Below are positions 35,855 through 44,097 of a stretch of DNA of 64,000 nucleotides, piece by piece (within the stretch, counting starts at the first letter, position 1; each line of letters starts with the position of its first letter). A model generated the notes under the pieces. That model made no database searches and was not told the origin of the DNA. It saw only the letters and a program-made list of their open reading frames with translations. A program made the position numbers and the translations under genes. Source of the DNA: JAXGXT01 sp040772665 (GTDB taxonomy: Bacteria; Bacillota; Clostridia; Lachnospirales; Anaerotignaceae); contig JAXGXT010000002.1 of the NCBI GenBank assembly GCA_040772665.1, forward strand, positions 62,001 through 126,000, written 5' to 3'.

Positions 35855-36223
35855 ATGATTTTTGGCATCGGAACTGATATAATTGAAATTAAAAGGGTGG
35901 CTAAAGCATGCGAAAAAGCTTCCTTTTTAAACAAATATTTTACTGAAAAAGAAATTGAATATTTTAAATCTGTAAATTTTAAAAGTGAAACTTTGGCAGG
36001 CACTTTTGCCGCAAAAGAGGCGGTTGTAAAAGCCATTGGAACAGGTTTTTCAGGGTTTTCTGCCTTTGACATAGAAATTTTAAGAAATGAAAAAGGAATG
36101 CCCTATGCAGTTTTTAATGGTAAAGCCAAAAAAGTAATAGAGGAGCTTAATGTTAAAGTTTTAGTTACAATATCACACTCAAAAGACTATGCTGTGGCAT
36201 ATGCAGTTGCGGAGGAGAGATAG
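35855..36223 (+). CDS. acpS: Holo-[acyl-carrier-protein] synthase
   Basis: AcpS moves phosphopantetheine from CoA to acyl carrier protein. It has 122 residues with GIGTDIIEIKRV (Asp8-type magnesium ligand), FTEKEIEYF and FAAKEAVVKAIGTG, then the C-terminal VTISHSKDYAVAYAV. GGGGAGG precedes the ATG. The nnr gene follows after 2 nt. Confidence 0.96.
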   Translation: MIFGIGTDIIEIKRVAKACEKASFLNKYFTEKEIEYFKSVNFKSETLAGTFAAKEAVVKAIGTGFSGFSAFDIEILRNEKGMPYAVFNGKAKKVIEELNVKVLVTISHSKDYAVAYAVAEER

Positions 36224-36225
36224 TT

Positions 36226-37776
36226 ATGAAAGTTGCAAATGCAGAGGAAATGAGAAGGTTAGATAAAATAACTATTGATGAAACAGGGATACCCGGAATT
36301 GTTCTTATGGAAAATGCTGCAAGGGCTGTTTATGAAAAATGTATAAGTTTTTTGAATTTTGAAAAAAAGAAAAGAGTGCTTGTTGTTTGCGGCGGAGGAA
36401 ATAACGGGGGTGACGGCTTTGCCGCTGCAAGGCTTTTAAAAAACATTAACTTTGAGGTCAGCATTTTTTTACTGGCAGACGAAGAAAAGATTAAAGGCGA
36501 TGCTAAAATAAATTTAGAAATAATAAAAAAGTATAAAGTTCCTTTTGTAAAGGATATGGATAAAATAGAAGAATGTCTTGAAAATACAGATTTAATTGTT
36601 GATGCTGTTTTAGGAACAGGCTTTAAAGGAGAAATCAGAGAAAGAGAATCATTTGTTATAAACAAAATTAATTTAAGTAATAAATATGTTATAAGCATTG
36701 ATATTGCCTCTGGAGTTAATTCTGATAATGGAAAAGTTTCAAAAACATCTGTTTTGGCAGATGAAACAGTAACATTTGCTTTGCCAAAGGTTGGAAATAT
36801 TTTGTATCCAGGTGCGGAAAATTGCGGAAAACTAAGTGTTGCGGATATTTCCATACCTTATTTTAATATTGAAAAAAGCGGTATAAAAGTGAATACTCTA
36901 ACCTTTAAAGAGGCATCAATGCTTTTGCCCAAAAGAAAAAATAGAAGTAACAAGGGGAGTTATGGAAAAGTTTATGTTTTTGCGGGAAGTGAAAACATGA
37001 CTGGTGCAGGAGTTTTTTGCTGTAAGGCTGCTTATAAAAGCGGCTGCGGTCTTGTATATGCTAATTTTCTTCCAGAATGCAGAAATATACTTCAAAGCCT
37101 TGTTCCTGAGGCTGTCTTTAAGCCTATAACAGGCAGTGACGGGATGTTTGGAAAGGAAAGTTATAAATCTTCGGAAGGTATAGAAAATGCTGATGCTGTC
37201 ATTATAGGCCCTGGAATAGGTCAGGGCGAAGAGGTTTCCTTATTTGTTGAGGAAGTTATTACAAAAGTTAAATCGCCAATAGTTATTGATGCTGACGCAC
37301 TTAATGTATTAGTGAATAAAAAAGAAATTTTAAAAAATCTTCAAAAATGCCAAGGAATTATTACTCCTCATCCGGGGGAGATGGGCAGACTGATGGGAAT
37401 TTCCGTAAAAGAAGTTCTTGATGATATTATAAATATTGCATGTGATTTTGCAAAGGAGTATAATGTAATAGTTGTTTTAAAAGATGCAAGAACAATTATT
37501 GCAGACCCTGACGGAAATGTGTTTGTAAACACAACAGGCAACAACTCAATGTCAAAAGGTGGCAGCGGAGATGTTCTTTGCGGAGTTATAGGAGGGCTTT
37601 TAGCTCAGGGTTTAAACAGCTTTCATGCGGCGGCGCTTGGTGTATATATTCATGGAAAAGCTGGAGATTTAGCTGCAAAAAAAATAGGAAGTTATGGTGT
37701 TTTGGCAAGTGAATTGGCAGATTTCATACCTTTTGCAATTAAAGAGTTTGAAGAGTATGAAAGCAATTCTATTTAA
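36226..37776 (+). CDS. nnr: Bifunctional NAD(P)H-hydrate repair enzyme
   Basis: This fused enzyme repairs hydrated NAD(P)H: the N-terminal half is the epimerase (NnrE/YjeF_N; GNNGGDGFAAARLL near residue 57, SIDIASGVNSDNG) and the C-terminal half is the ADP/ATP-dependent dehydratase (NnrD). In the C-terminal half, GSYGKVYVFAGSENMTGA, TPHPGEMGRLMG and GGSGDVLCGVIGG are the nucleotide and catalytic motifs. It has 516 residues, the normal fused length. The acpS-nnr-alr order is common in Firmicutes. Confidence 0.95.
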   Translation: MKVANAEEMRRLDKITIDETGIPGIVLMENAARAVYEKCISFLNFEKKKRVLVVCGGGNNGGDGFAAARLLKNINFEVSIFLLADEEKIKGDAKINLEIIKKYKVPFVKDMDKIEECLENTDLIVDAVLGTGFKGEIRERESFVINKINLSNKYVISIDIASGVNSDNGKVSKTSVLADETVTFALPKVGNILYPGAENCGKLSVADISIPYFNIEKSGIKVNTLTFKEASMLLPKRKNRSNKGSYGKVYVFAGSENMTGAGVFCCKAAYKSGCGLVYANFLPECRNILQSLVPEAVFKPITGSDGMFGKESYKSSEGIENADAVIIGPGIGQGEEVSLFVEEVITKVKSPIVIDADALNVLVNKKEILKNLQKCQGIITPHPGEMGRLMGISVKEVLDDIINIACDFAKEYNVIVVLKDARTIIADPDGNVFVNTTGNNSMSKGGSGDVLCGVIGGLLAQGLNSFHAAALGVYIHGKAGDLAAKKIGSYGVLASELADFIPFAIKEFEEYESNSI

Positions 37777-37840
37777 TAAAGACTTATGGTTTTAATATGT
37801 TTTAAAAATTCTCGGCATATGTATGGAGATGGAATAAATA

Positions 37841-39001
37841 ATGAATTATAAAAGAACTATTGCAGAAATTGATTTAGATGCTTTGGACTATAATATTAAG
37901 GGCATTAAAAGTATTATTTCAGAAAAAACAAAAATATTAGGCACAATAAAAGCTGATGGATATGGACATGGGGCTGTGGAAGTATGCAAGGTTTTAAGGG
38001 AAAACGGTGTCGAAATTTTTTCTGCGGCAAATCTTGACGAGGCTATGTATTTAAGGAAAAACGGCATTTACGAGGACATTCTTATTTTAGGTTTTACGCC
38101 TAAATTTTGTTTTAAAGAAGTGGTTGAAAATGACATAATACAAACGGTTTCAAGCTTGGAAGAAGCCGAAAGTTTAAACAGCCATGCAAAGGAAATAGGA
38201 AAAACTGCAAGAATACATATTAAAATTGACACAGGGATGGGTCGAATTGGTTTTTTTCCGGATGAAACTGCATTAAAAGAAATTGAAGATATATACAACA
38301 TGGAAAATATAAAGATTTTAGGAATATATACTCATTTTGCAGTAAGTGATATAGAAGATAAAACCTTCACAAAACTTCAAAGAGATAGGTTTTTAGAGTT
38401 TGTGCATAAGCTTGAAAAAAGCGGCGTTAATATTCCCGTTAAACATTGTTCAAACAGCGGTGCTGTTATTGACTGCGAAGATATGGGCATGGATTTAATT
38501 CGACCCGGCATTATTATGTATGGTCTTTACCCTTCTGAAGAAGTTAATAAGTCAAGGCTTTCTCTAAAACCTGTTATGACATTGAAAAGCCAGATTGCAT
38601 TTGTGAAAGAGGTTGAGGATAATTCTTCAATCAGCTATGGAAGAACATATTTTACAAAAGGCAAAAGAAAAATAGCTACAATTCCCATAGGATACGCCGA
38701 CGGATATTCAAGATCTCTTTCTAATAAAGGAAATATGCTTGTGGGAGGTAAAAAGGTTCCCATAGTTGGAAAGGTGTGTATGGACTACTGCATGGTAGAT
38801 ATAACAGACGTGCCAAACGTAAAGGTTGAGGATGAGGTTGTGGTTATGGGAAAAATGGGTGATGAATGGGTAACAACAGAGGAAATAGCAGAGAAAATGG
38901 GAACAATTAATTATGAGGTTATTTGCTTAATAGATAAGAGAGTGCCAAGAGTATACATAAAAGGCGGAAAAATAGTAAAGGTGCTTAACCATTTGCTTTA
39001 A
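37841..39001 (+). CDS. alr: Alanine racemase
   Basis: This PLP enzyme interconverts L- and D-alanine for peptidoglycan. It has 386 residues. The PLP lysine lies in LGTIKADGYGHGA (about residue 39) and the second catalytic base, tyrosine, in SYGRTYF; IGYADGYSR and VGKVCMDYCMVDIT are family blocks. GGAG lies upstream of the ATG. A terminator follows at 39018-39055. The GerS-like lipoprotein gene lies downstream, so a role in spore germination control is possible besides wall synthesis. Confidence 0.96.
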   Translation: MNYKRTIAEIDLDALDYNIKGIKSIISEKTKILGTIKADGYGHGAVEVCKVLRENGVEIFSAANLDEAMYLRKNGIYEDILILGFTPKFCFKEVVENDIIQTVSSLEEAESLNSHAKEIGKTARIHIKIDTGMGRIGFFPDETALKEIEDIYNMENIKILGIYTHFAVSDIEDKTFTKLQRDRFLEFVHKLEKSGVNIPVKHCSNSGAVIDCEDMGMDLIRPGIIMYGLYPSEEVNKSRLSLKPVMTLKSQIAFVKEVEDNSSISYGRTYFTKGKRKIATIPIGYADGYSRSLSNKGNMLVGGKKVPIVGKVCMDYCMVDITDVPNVKVEDEVVVMGKMGDEWVTTEEIAEKMGTINYEVICLIDKRVPRVYIKGGKIVKVLNHLL

Positions 39002-39017
39002 TTGGGCTTTAGTTTAC

Positions 39018-39055
39018 GAGGGGATTAGTTATAAATGAATTAATCCTCTTTTTTA
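39018..39055 (+). terminator. Terminator of alr
   Basis: The stem GAGGGGATTA/TAATCCTC is followed by a run of T. A second weaker hairpin with a T-run lies at about 39115-39148. Confidence 0.8.
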
Positions 39056-39221
39056 TGTTTTATTAATTATAAGCCAATTCAAGAAAATAAAAATAAAAAA
39101 ATATTTTGTTTTATAAAGCGGCGAGGGATAAAATTCTTCGCTTTTTTAAGTTGTTAAATTTTGTAATAGACTGCCTGACCCTGTTCGTATAATATTAAAA
39201 AGCTTTAAGGAGAAAAGTTTT

Positions 39222-39848
39222 ATGTTAAAGAAAGTTATTTCTGTTTTACTGGTGACAGCTTTAAGTTTTTCTTTGGCCGCATGTAAAAGCGGCGGCGGAA
39301 CTGCCCATGAAAAAATACAAAAACGTCTTATGGACATGAAAAGCTATGAATGTACTGCAACGATAAAGCGAATTTCTAATAAAGGGGAAAATACATATGG
39401 CGTTAAACAATGGCACAAAATGACAGGCGAATATCGCATGGACATGATATCTCCTGAGAACGTGGCAGGAAATTATACAATTTATGACGGGAAAAAGGTT
39501 TGCCAATACAATCCGAAGATGAACAGTGCTGTGGCTGTTGAAGTTGAGGCTAATCAGGCAAGAAATGAACTTTTTATGGGTCAGTTCGTGAAAAATTATT
39601 TAAAAAGCGAAGAGGTGGCGCTTGTGGTTGAAGAGCTTGATGACGGCAGATATACGGTTTTGGAGGCTGTAATTCCCGGCAATTATCAGCATATGGCAAC
39701 AGAAAAACTTTGGATTGATAACGAAACACAAATGCCTGTAAAGCTTGTTATTTATGACGCCGATGGAAAAGAAAGATTTGTGGTAAATTACGAGGAGTTT
39801 TCTTATGACCCTGAAATTGACCCAAAGATGTTTGAAATCACTCAATAA
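39222..39848 (+). CDS. LolA/GerS-like lipoprotein
   Basis: It has 208 residues with a lipoprotein signal (MLKKVISVLLVTALSFSLAACKS, lipobox LAAC, Cys at about 21). The mature protein follows the LolA-like plan: MKSYECTATIKRISNKGENTYGVKQWHKMTGEYRMDMISPE, then IYDGKKVCQYNP and KLWIDNETQMPVKLVIYDADG. GerS of Clostridioides difficile, needed for cortex breakdown in germination, has this kind of fold and lies in an operon with an alanine racemase gene. The location just after alr supports a GerS-like identity. AAGGAG precedes the ATG. Confident of the family, less of the role. Confidence 0.8.
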   Translation: MLKKVISVLLVTALSFSLAACKSGGGTAHEKIQKRLMDMKSYECTATIKRISNKGENTYGVKQWHKMTGEYRMDMISPENVAGNYTIYDGKKVCQYNPKMNSAVAVEVEANQARNELFMGQFVKNYLKSEEVALVVEELDDGRYTVLEAVIPGNYQHMATEKLWIDNETQMPVKLVIYDADGKERFVVNYEEFSYDPEIDPKMFEITQ

Positions 39849-40088
39849 ATTAATTTCAGATTATGTTAAGGGTGTTCCGAGAATTTGTGCAAAATGAAAG
39901 AGGGTATAAAAACAAAACCTTTTAAAGATTTAATGTATAGTCATTCGGGTTTAAGGGGATAATTTTTATATAAGAAATTACTTAAATTATCTTTTCCCGA
40001 GTGTGATAGACACGAGTACATATTTGTTTGAAAATTTCGGTATCACACTTTAGTTTATGCATATTGCTTTTTAGCGGAGTGTGAGAGA

Positions 40089-40430
40089 ATGATTGTAAAA
40101 CGAGGCGACATATTTTATGCGGATTTAAGCCCTGTAATTGGTTCTGAACAGGGGGGAGTAAGGCCTGTGCTGATAGTCCAAAATGATATAGGCAATAAAT
40201 ACAGCCCAACGGTTATTTGTGCTGCAATTACAAGCCAGATTAACAAAGCAAAATTGCCCACCCACATAGAAATTGATGCTGGGAAATATACTTTGGTTAA
40301 AGACAGTGTGGTTCTTCTTGAGCAAATAAGAACCATTGATAAAAAAAGGCTAAGAGAAAAAATTTCACACCTTGATGATAAAATGATGGAAAAGGTGAAC
40401 ACAGCTTTAATAATTAGCCTATCCCTTTAA
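40089..40430 (+). CDS. ndoA: MazF/EndoA-type endoribonuclease toxin
   Basis: This is a sequence-specific mRNA interferase of the MazF (PemK/EndoA) family. It has 113 residues with VKRGDIFYADLSPVIGSEQGGVRPVLIVQND, the RP motif of the active site, the conserved PTVICAAITS strand and VLLEQIRTIDKKRL. In Bacillus the toxin gene follows alr and an antitoxin gene; here the 240 bp upstream hold no antitoxin-sized ORF. GAGTGTGAGAG stands before the start. A shared terminator follows. Confidence 0.93.
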   Translation: MIVKRGDIFYADLSPVIGSEQGGVRPVLIVQNDIGNKYSPTVICAAITSQINKAKLPTHIEIDAGKYTLVKDSVVLLEQIRTIDKKRLREKISHLDDKMMEKVNTALIISLSL

Positions 40431-40436
40431 AAAATA

Positions 40437-40474
40437 AAACGCCTTGTGTTATTAAGAAAGCAAGGCGTTTTAAC
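40437..40474. terminator. Bidirectional terminator between ndoA and the XRE gene
   Basis: The stem AAAACGCCTTG/CAAGGCGTTTT carries A/T runs on both sides and lies between convergent genes. Confidence 0.9.
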
Positions 40475-40482
40475 GTGGGCAG

Positions 40483-40854
40483 CTATTGGCTCTCTAAAAG
40501 GCAGCTAAGCATTTTAATTGCTATTGTTTTATTATTATCGTTTAAATCTTTATAAATTTCAATTAAATCTAAGACATTTTTGCCGTATAATAACTCTAAC
40601 TTTTTGTTAGATGCTTTATCTTTAGAAAGCTCTTTAGGAACAGAAAAACCCATTAACCAAGAGGGGTTAACGTTAAAGTATTCTGCCAAATGTTCAACGG
40701 CAGTAATTTTAGGTGACATTTCCGCATTTTGATATCGAGATATTGTTGTGGGGCTTAGATGAAGAACTTCTGCTATAGAATATATTGTTTCGTTTTTTTC
40801 GTGCAAAAGTTCTTTTAACCGAATTCCAAAAGTTTTTTTATCAAGTTTTTGCAT
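40483..40854 (-). CDS. XRE-family helix-turn-helix regulator
   Basis: It has 123 residues. An N-terminal Cro/CI-type HTH (FGIRLKELLHEKNETIYSIAEVLHLSPTTISRYQNAEMSPKITAVEHLAEYFNVNPSWLMG) is followed by a short C-terminal region of about 55 residues, possibly for dimerisation. It is divergent from another HTH gene at 41029; the shared upstream region holds repeated CGAATTGTG boxes. GGAGG precedes the ATG. Target unknown. Confidence 0.9.
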   Translation of the reverse strand: MQKLDKKTFGIRLKELLHEKNETIYSIAEVLHLSPTTISRYQNAEMSPKITAVEHLAEYFNVNPSWLMGFSVPKELSKDKASNKKLELLYGKNVLDLIEIYKDLNDNNKTIAIKMLSCLLESQ

Positions 40855-40926
40855 ATTCCAACCTCCTTATGAGTAGAAATTATATCACGATTTGTTAATA
40901 TAATCAATAACAAAAGCAATTAATTT

Positions 40927-40969
40927 CACGAATTGTGGCGAATTGTGTTGACTGAACTCTTTTTATATG
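40927..40969 (+). promoter_or_regulatory. Promoter with tandem CGAATTGTG boxes between divergent HTH genes
   Basis: The 9-mer CGAATTGTG occurs at 40929-40937 and again at 40939-40947, one helical turn apart. TTGACT begins within the second box's flank, followed 17 bp later by TAAATT. This would drive the small HTH gene, with the boxes placed to act as an operator. Operator function is inferred. Confidence 0.5.
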
Positions 40970-41028
40970 ATAAATTAATTTTACAAAACGTGAAGTTATA
41001 TAATATGTTATTGTTGGAGGGGTTTATT

Positions 41029-41349
41029 ATGAAAGCAAAAAGATTTCCGGAGTTAAAAGAATTAAAACAGTTAATGAAAAGAAAAAACTTATCTTACAGA
41101 AGGTTTTCTGAAACAATAGGAATAAGTGCCGATTCACTTAATAATAAATTAAATGATTATTATTCTTTTAGAAGTGACGAGGTTGAAAAAATTGTAAGAA
41201 TTTTAAAAATTTCAGATGAAAATATTAATATATATTTTTTCCCTAAATGTTGCGAAACGCAACAAAATAAAGGCGTTATGGAAATTAAACTAAAACCGAA
41301 AAAATATGTTTGGATTTTAAATTTAAAGCGTGAGATAATAGTAATGTGA
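41029..41349 (+). CDS. Small helix-turn-helix protein
   Basis: This protein of 106 residues has a Cro-like DNA-binding region (LKELKQLMKRKNLSYRRFSETIGISADSLNNKLNDYYSFRSDEVEKIVRIL). Its basic C-terminal tail (KLKPKKYVWILNLKREIIV) has no recognisable domain. The ATG at 41029 follows GGAGGGG; upstream in-frame starts lack a ribosome-binding site. Such phage-repressor-like proteins usually control neighbouring genes. It may regulate itself and the divergent XRE gene. Confidence 0.82.
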   Translation: MKAKRFPELKELKQLMKRKNLSYRRFSETIGISADSLNNKLNDYYSFRSDEVEKIVRILKISDENINIYFFPKCCETQQNKGVMEIKLKPKKYVWILNLKREIIVM

Positions 41350-41410
41350 TATTTATTATCACTTTATATATAAAATTTAAAACCAATTTATTTTTAAGGA
41401 GGCGGTTATT

Positions 41411-41611
41411 GTGGCATCAAAAAACAGGAAGGCAGTTCCTGAGGCAATGGCAGCTTTAGAAAAGTTTAAGTTTGAAGTTGCCAACGAAATAGGCGTTCCG
41501 CTTAAAAAAGGATATAACGGAGATTTAACATCTGCTCAAAACGGATATGTAGGCGGATATATGGTTAAAAAAATGATTGAAGCTGAAGAAAGAAGAATGG
41601 CAGGCAAATAA
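41411..41611 (+). CDS. sasP: Alpha/beta-type small acid-soluble spore protein
   Basis: This is a DNA-coating protein of the dormant spore that protects DNA and is degraded at germination. It has 66 residues. FKFEVANEIGVPL contains the germination-protease recognition region (E-x-A-x-E), and DLTSAQNGYVGGYMVKKMIEAEE is the second conserved block. The start is GTG at 41411, after AAGGAGGCGG. Genes of this type are read by sigma-G in the forespore; I could not identify the promoter with confidence. Confidence 0.95.
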   Translation: MASKNRKAVPEAMAALEKFKFEVANEIGVPLKKGYNGDLTSAQNGYVGGYMVKKMIEAEERRMAGK

Positions 41612-41618
41612 ATTAAAG

Positions 41619-41656
41619 AGGCTTACGGTTTAGATTTTTAAACCGTAAGCTTTTTT
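41619..41656. terminator. Terminator shared by the spore-protein gene and nth
   Basis: The stem AGCTTACGGTTTA/TAAACCGTAAGCT is followed by a T-run on the plus strand. The nth stop codon and last codons (minus strand) lie within the right arm. Confidence 0.85.
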
Positions 41657-42297
41657 ATATCTTTATGCTCTTTTTTATATGAATTGCAAAGATGGCTTAA
41701 AAAACAAATTTGACATTGAGGTCTTCTTGCTATACATATTTTTCTTCCATGGGCAATAATTTGAGTGTTATATCTTATCCAATGTTCTTTAGGAAGTTTT
41801 TTCATTAAATCAAATTCAATTTTTACAGGGTCTGAATTTTTTGTAAGCCCTAATTTGTTGCTTACCCTTTTAACATGTGTGTCAACAACTATGCTGGGTA
41901 TGTTATATACATTGCCTCTTATAACGTTTGCTGTTTTTCTTCCAACTCCTGCTAAAGAAGTAAGCTCTGTTATATCTTGGGGAACCTCGCCGTTAAACTC
42001 ATAAAGAAGTTTCTGACAGCAGGAAATTATATTTTTTGCTTTATTGCGATAAAAGCCTGTAGAGTGTATATCCTGTTCAAGATCAGAAAGTGAGGCTTCT
42101 GCAAATGCTTTAACAGAAGTATATTTTTTAAACAAATCTTTTGTTACAATGTTTACTCTGTCATCGGTGCACTGGGCGCTTAAAATTGTTGCTATAAGAA
42201 GCTGCCACGGACTTTCGTGGTCAAGATAGCATTTTGTAGGCCCGTAATTTTCATCTAAAAGCTTTAAAATTTCTGTTATTTTTTCTTTTGTGTTCAT
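41638..42297 (-). CDS. nth: Endonuclease III
   Basis: This DNA glycosylase/AP lyase removes oxidised pyrimidines. It has 219 residues: a helix-hairpin-helix around LTSLAGVGRKTANVI, the catalytic lysine in that segment (GRKTA), the Asp in VVDTHVKRVSNKLGL, and the 4Fe-4S cluster cysteines C..C..C..C near the end (CIARRPQCQICFLSHLC). Its start overlaps the stop of the upstream radical SAM gene by 4 nt. Confidence 0.96.
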   Translation of the reverse strand: MNTKEKITEILKLLDENYGPTKCYLDHESPWQLLIATILSAQCTDDRVNIVTKDLFKKYTSVKAFAEASLSDLEQDIHSTGFYRNKAKNIISCCQKLLYEFNGEVPQDITELTSLAGVGRKTANVIRGNVYNIPSIVVDTHVKRVSNKLGLTKNSDPVKIEFDLMKKLPKEHWIRYNTQIIAHGRKICIARRPQCQICFLSHLCNSYKKEHKDIKKLTV

Positions 42298-44033
42298 GAT
42301 TCCACCTCAATTTCAACAAATTCTGCCTGGTTTAAAAGAAAATCTCTTTTATAGTAATTAAATAAAATAAAAGTATCCTTTTCTATTTCTGTATTTTTTA
42401 AAACATCAAATTTAAACTTTTCAAGTCTGCACATTCTCAAAAGTTGAGAGTAAGAATAATTTATCATGCTTGGAATGTATTTTTCTATATTTTCTTTGTT
42501 GCTAAAGAAACTGCGTCTTATTTTTTTCATTTCCTCTGTGTTTTCATTCTCACTCCAAGAAAGGAGTGTGTTAAGGTTATCAAAAAGGAGCATATCCAAC
42601 TTAAGAAGCTGGGATATATTTTCAATTTTATGTTTTGTGTATGTGCTTTGAAGGCAAAAGCTATAAAAAATATTATAAAGTTCTTGTTTGCTGTGGTTAA
42701 CTCTATGATTGTTTGTATTAATCCAATAGTTGCCAAGGTCTTGAAAAAAGTCAAAGGGCGTTGGGAAAAGTTCTGCCGCATAGTTTATGGTTTTTAAAGC
42801 CTTTGCTGAGTTTAAATATATTTCTGTCATTTCTTCAACAGCTTTAAGTGAAAGCATATTATCAAAAGAAAGGCTGTTTGTAAAAAGAACCTCATAAGGG
42901 GCTTGATGACGGTTTATAATGCCAAATCTTTCTGCGTCAGCTTTAAGGCCTGAGCCTTTTAAAACCTTAAGAAAACCTAATTGAAGCTGATGAGGTTTAA
43001 GAGCATAAACATCATTAAAGGAAGATCGAAATGATGAGTAATTTTCTAAAGGAAGTCCCGCAATCAAGTCAAGATGAATATGTATATTTTCCAAAGTTTT
43101 AATTTGCTTTATTTTTTCTTTAAGAGAAAGAAAGTCAGGGTTTCTGTTTACAGCAGAAAGGGTTTTTGAATTTGTTGACTGAACTCCTATTTCAAATTGA
43201 AAAAGCCCGTTTCTTGCCTTTTTTAAAAGCTTAATTGTGTCTTCATCAACTATATGCGCTTCAATTTCCATATGGAAATTTGTTGTTCCGTTATCATTTT
43301 CCATAATATAATTCCATATTGAATGGGCATGGATTTTATTACAGTTAAAGGTTCTGTCAACAAATTTAACTTGTTTTACTTTATTTTTAAGAAAAAAATC
43401 AAGAGCATAATAAACCTTTTCCAAAGAAAGAAACCGAACCCCTTTTTCCACTGAAGAAAGACAAAAACGGCAGTTATAAGGACAGCCTCTTTGTGTTTCA
43501 AAATAGATAATTCTGTTTTCAAGTTCTGTTAAATCTTTGTAAACAAAGGGAAGGGTATCCATTGATAAAGGTGCTCTGTTGGGATTTGATATAATCTGAC
43601 CATCACTTTTAAAGGTAATTCCTTCTATGTTATAAAAGTTATCGTCGTTAACTAAAGCGGCTGCAACTTGTTTAAAGGTTTCTTCTCCTTCACCTCTTAT
43701 AATCAAATCAATCTGTGGATTTTCATTTAAAAAGTCTTCACTTTCATAAGATACTTCAGGCCCTCCGCATATAATAAATGCCTTTGGCATAACTTTTTTT
43801 AAGTTTTTAGTAATTGAAATAATTAAATCTATATTCCAAATATAACAAGAAAAGCATATTATATCGCATTTTTGGGAAAATATATCTGTAAGAATATAGT
43901 CTTCAGAGTTATTGATGGTATATTCCGCTTGAACAATATTATCTTTTAAATCACTTGCATATTGAGCAAGCAGACGAATGGCAAGGGATGAATGAATAAA
44001 TTTTGCATTTATAGCAGTAAGAAGTATTTTCAT
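42294..44033 (-). CDS. B12-binding domain / radical SAM protein (DUF4080)
   Basis: It has 579 residues. The N-terminal cobalamin-binding fold (MKILLTAINAKFIHSSLAIRLL...IICFSCYIWN...IICGGPEVSYE) is followed by the radical SAM CxxxCxxC motif, CPYNCRFC, near residue 185. The C-terminal DUF4080 region spans about residues 370-560. No substrate is known for this family, which is widespread in Clostridia. It may share a promoter supplied by a hairpin repeat at 44098-44262. It is coupled to nth. Confidence 0.88.
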   Translation of the reverse strand: MKILLTAINAKFIHSSLAIRLLAQYASDLKDNIVQAEYTINNSEDYILTDIFSQKCDIICFSCYIWNIDLIISITKNLKKVMPKAFIICGGPEVSYESEDFLNENPQIDLIIRGEGEETFKQVAAALVNDDNFYNIEGITFKSDGQIISNPNRAPLSMDTLPFVYKDLTELENRIIYFETQRGCPYNCRFCLSSVEKGVRFLSLEKVYYALDFFLKNKVKQVKFVDRTFNCNKIHAHSIWNYIMENDNGTTNFHMEIEAHIVDEDTIKLLKKARNGLFQFEIGVQSTNSKTLSAVNRNPDFLSLKEKIKQIKTLENIHIHLDLIAGLPLENYSSFRSSFNDVYALKPHQLQLGFLKVLKGSGLKADAERFGIINRHQAPYEVLFTNSLSFDNMLSLKAVEEMTEIYLNSAKALKTINYAAELFPTPFDFFQDLGNYWINTNNHRVNHSKQELYNIFYSFCLQSTYTKHKIENISQLLKLDMLLFDNLNTLLSWSENENTEEMKKIRRSFFSNKENIEKYIPSMINYSYSQLLRMCRLEKFKFDVLKNTEIEKDTFILFNYYKRDFLLNQAEFVEIEVES

Positions 44034-44097
44034 AATTTCTCCTTAGTGTTTAAAAAGTTTAAGATGTTAAAGAAATTTAAGTAACAAAATTATTATT

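Noticed and set aside
39894..39962. A 22-codon ORF (MKEGIKTKPFKDLMYSHSGLRG) as a possible antitoxin for the MazF protein
   Set aside because: Too short, no ribosome-binding site and no MazE-like DNA-binding or toxin-binding features.
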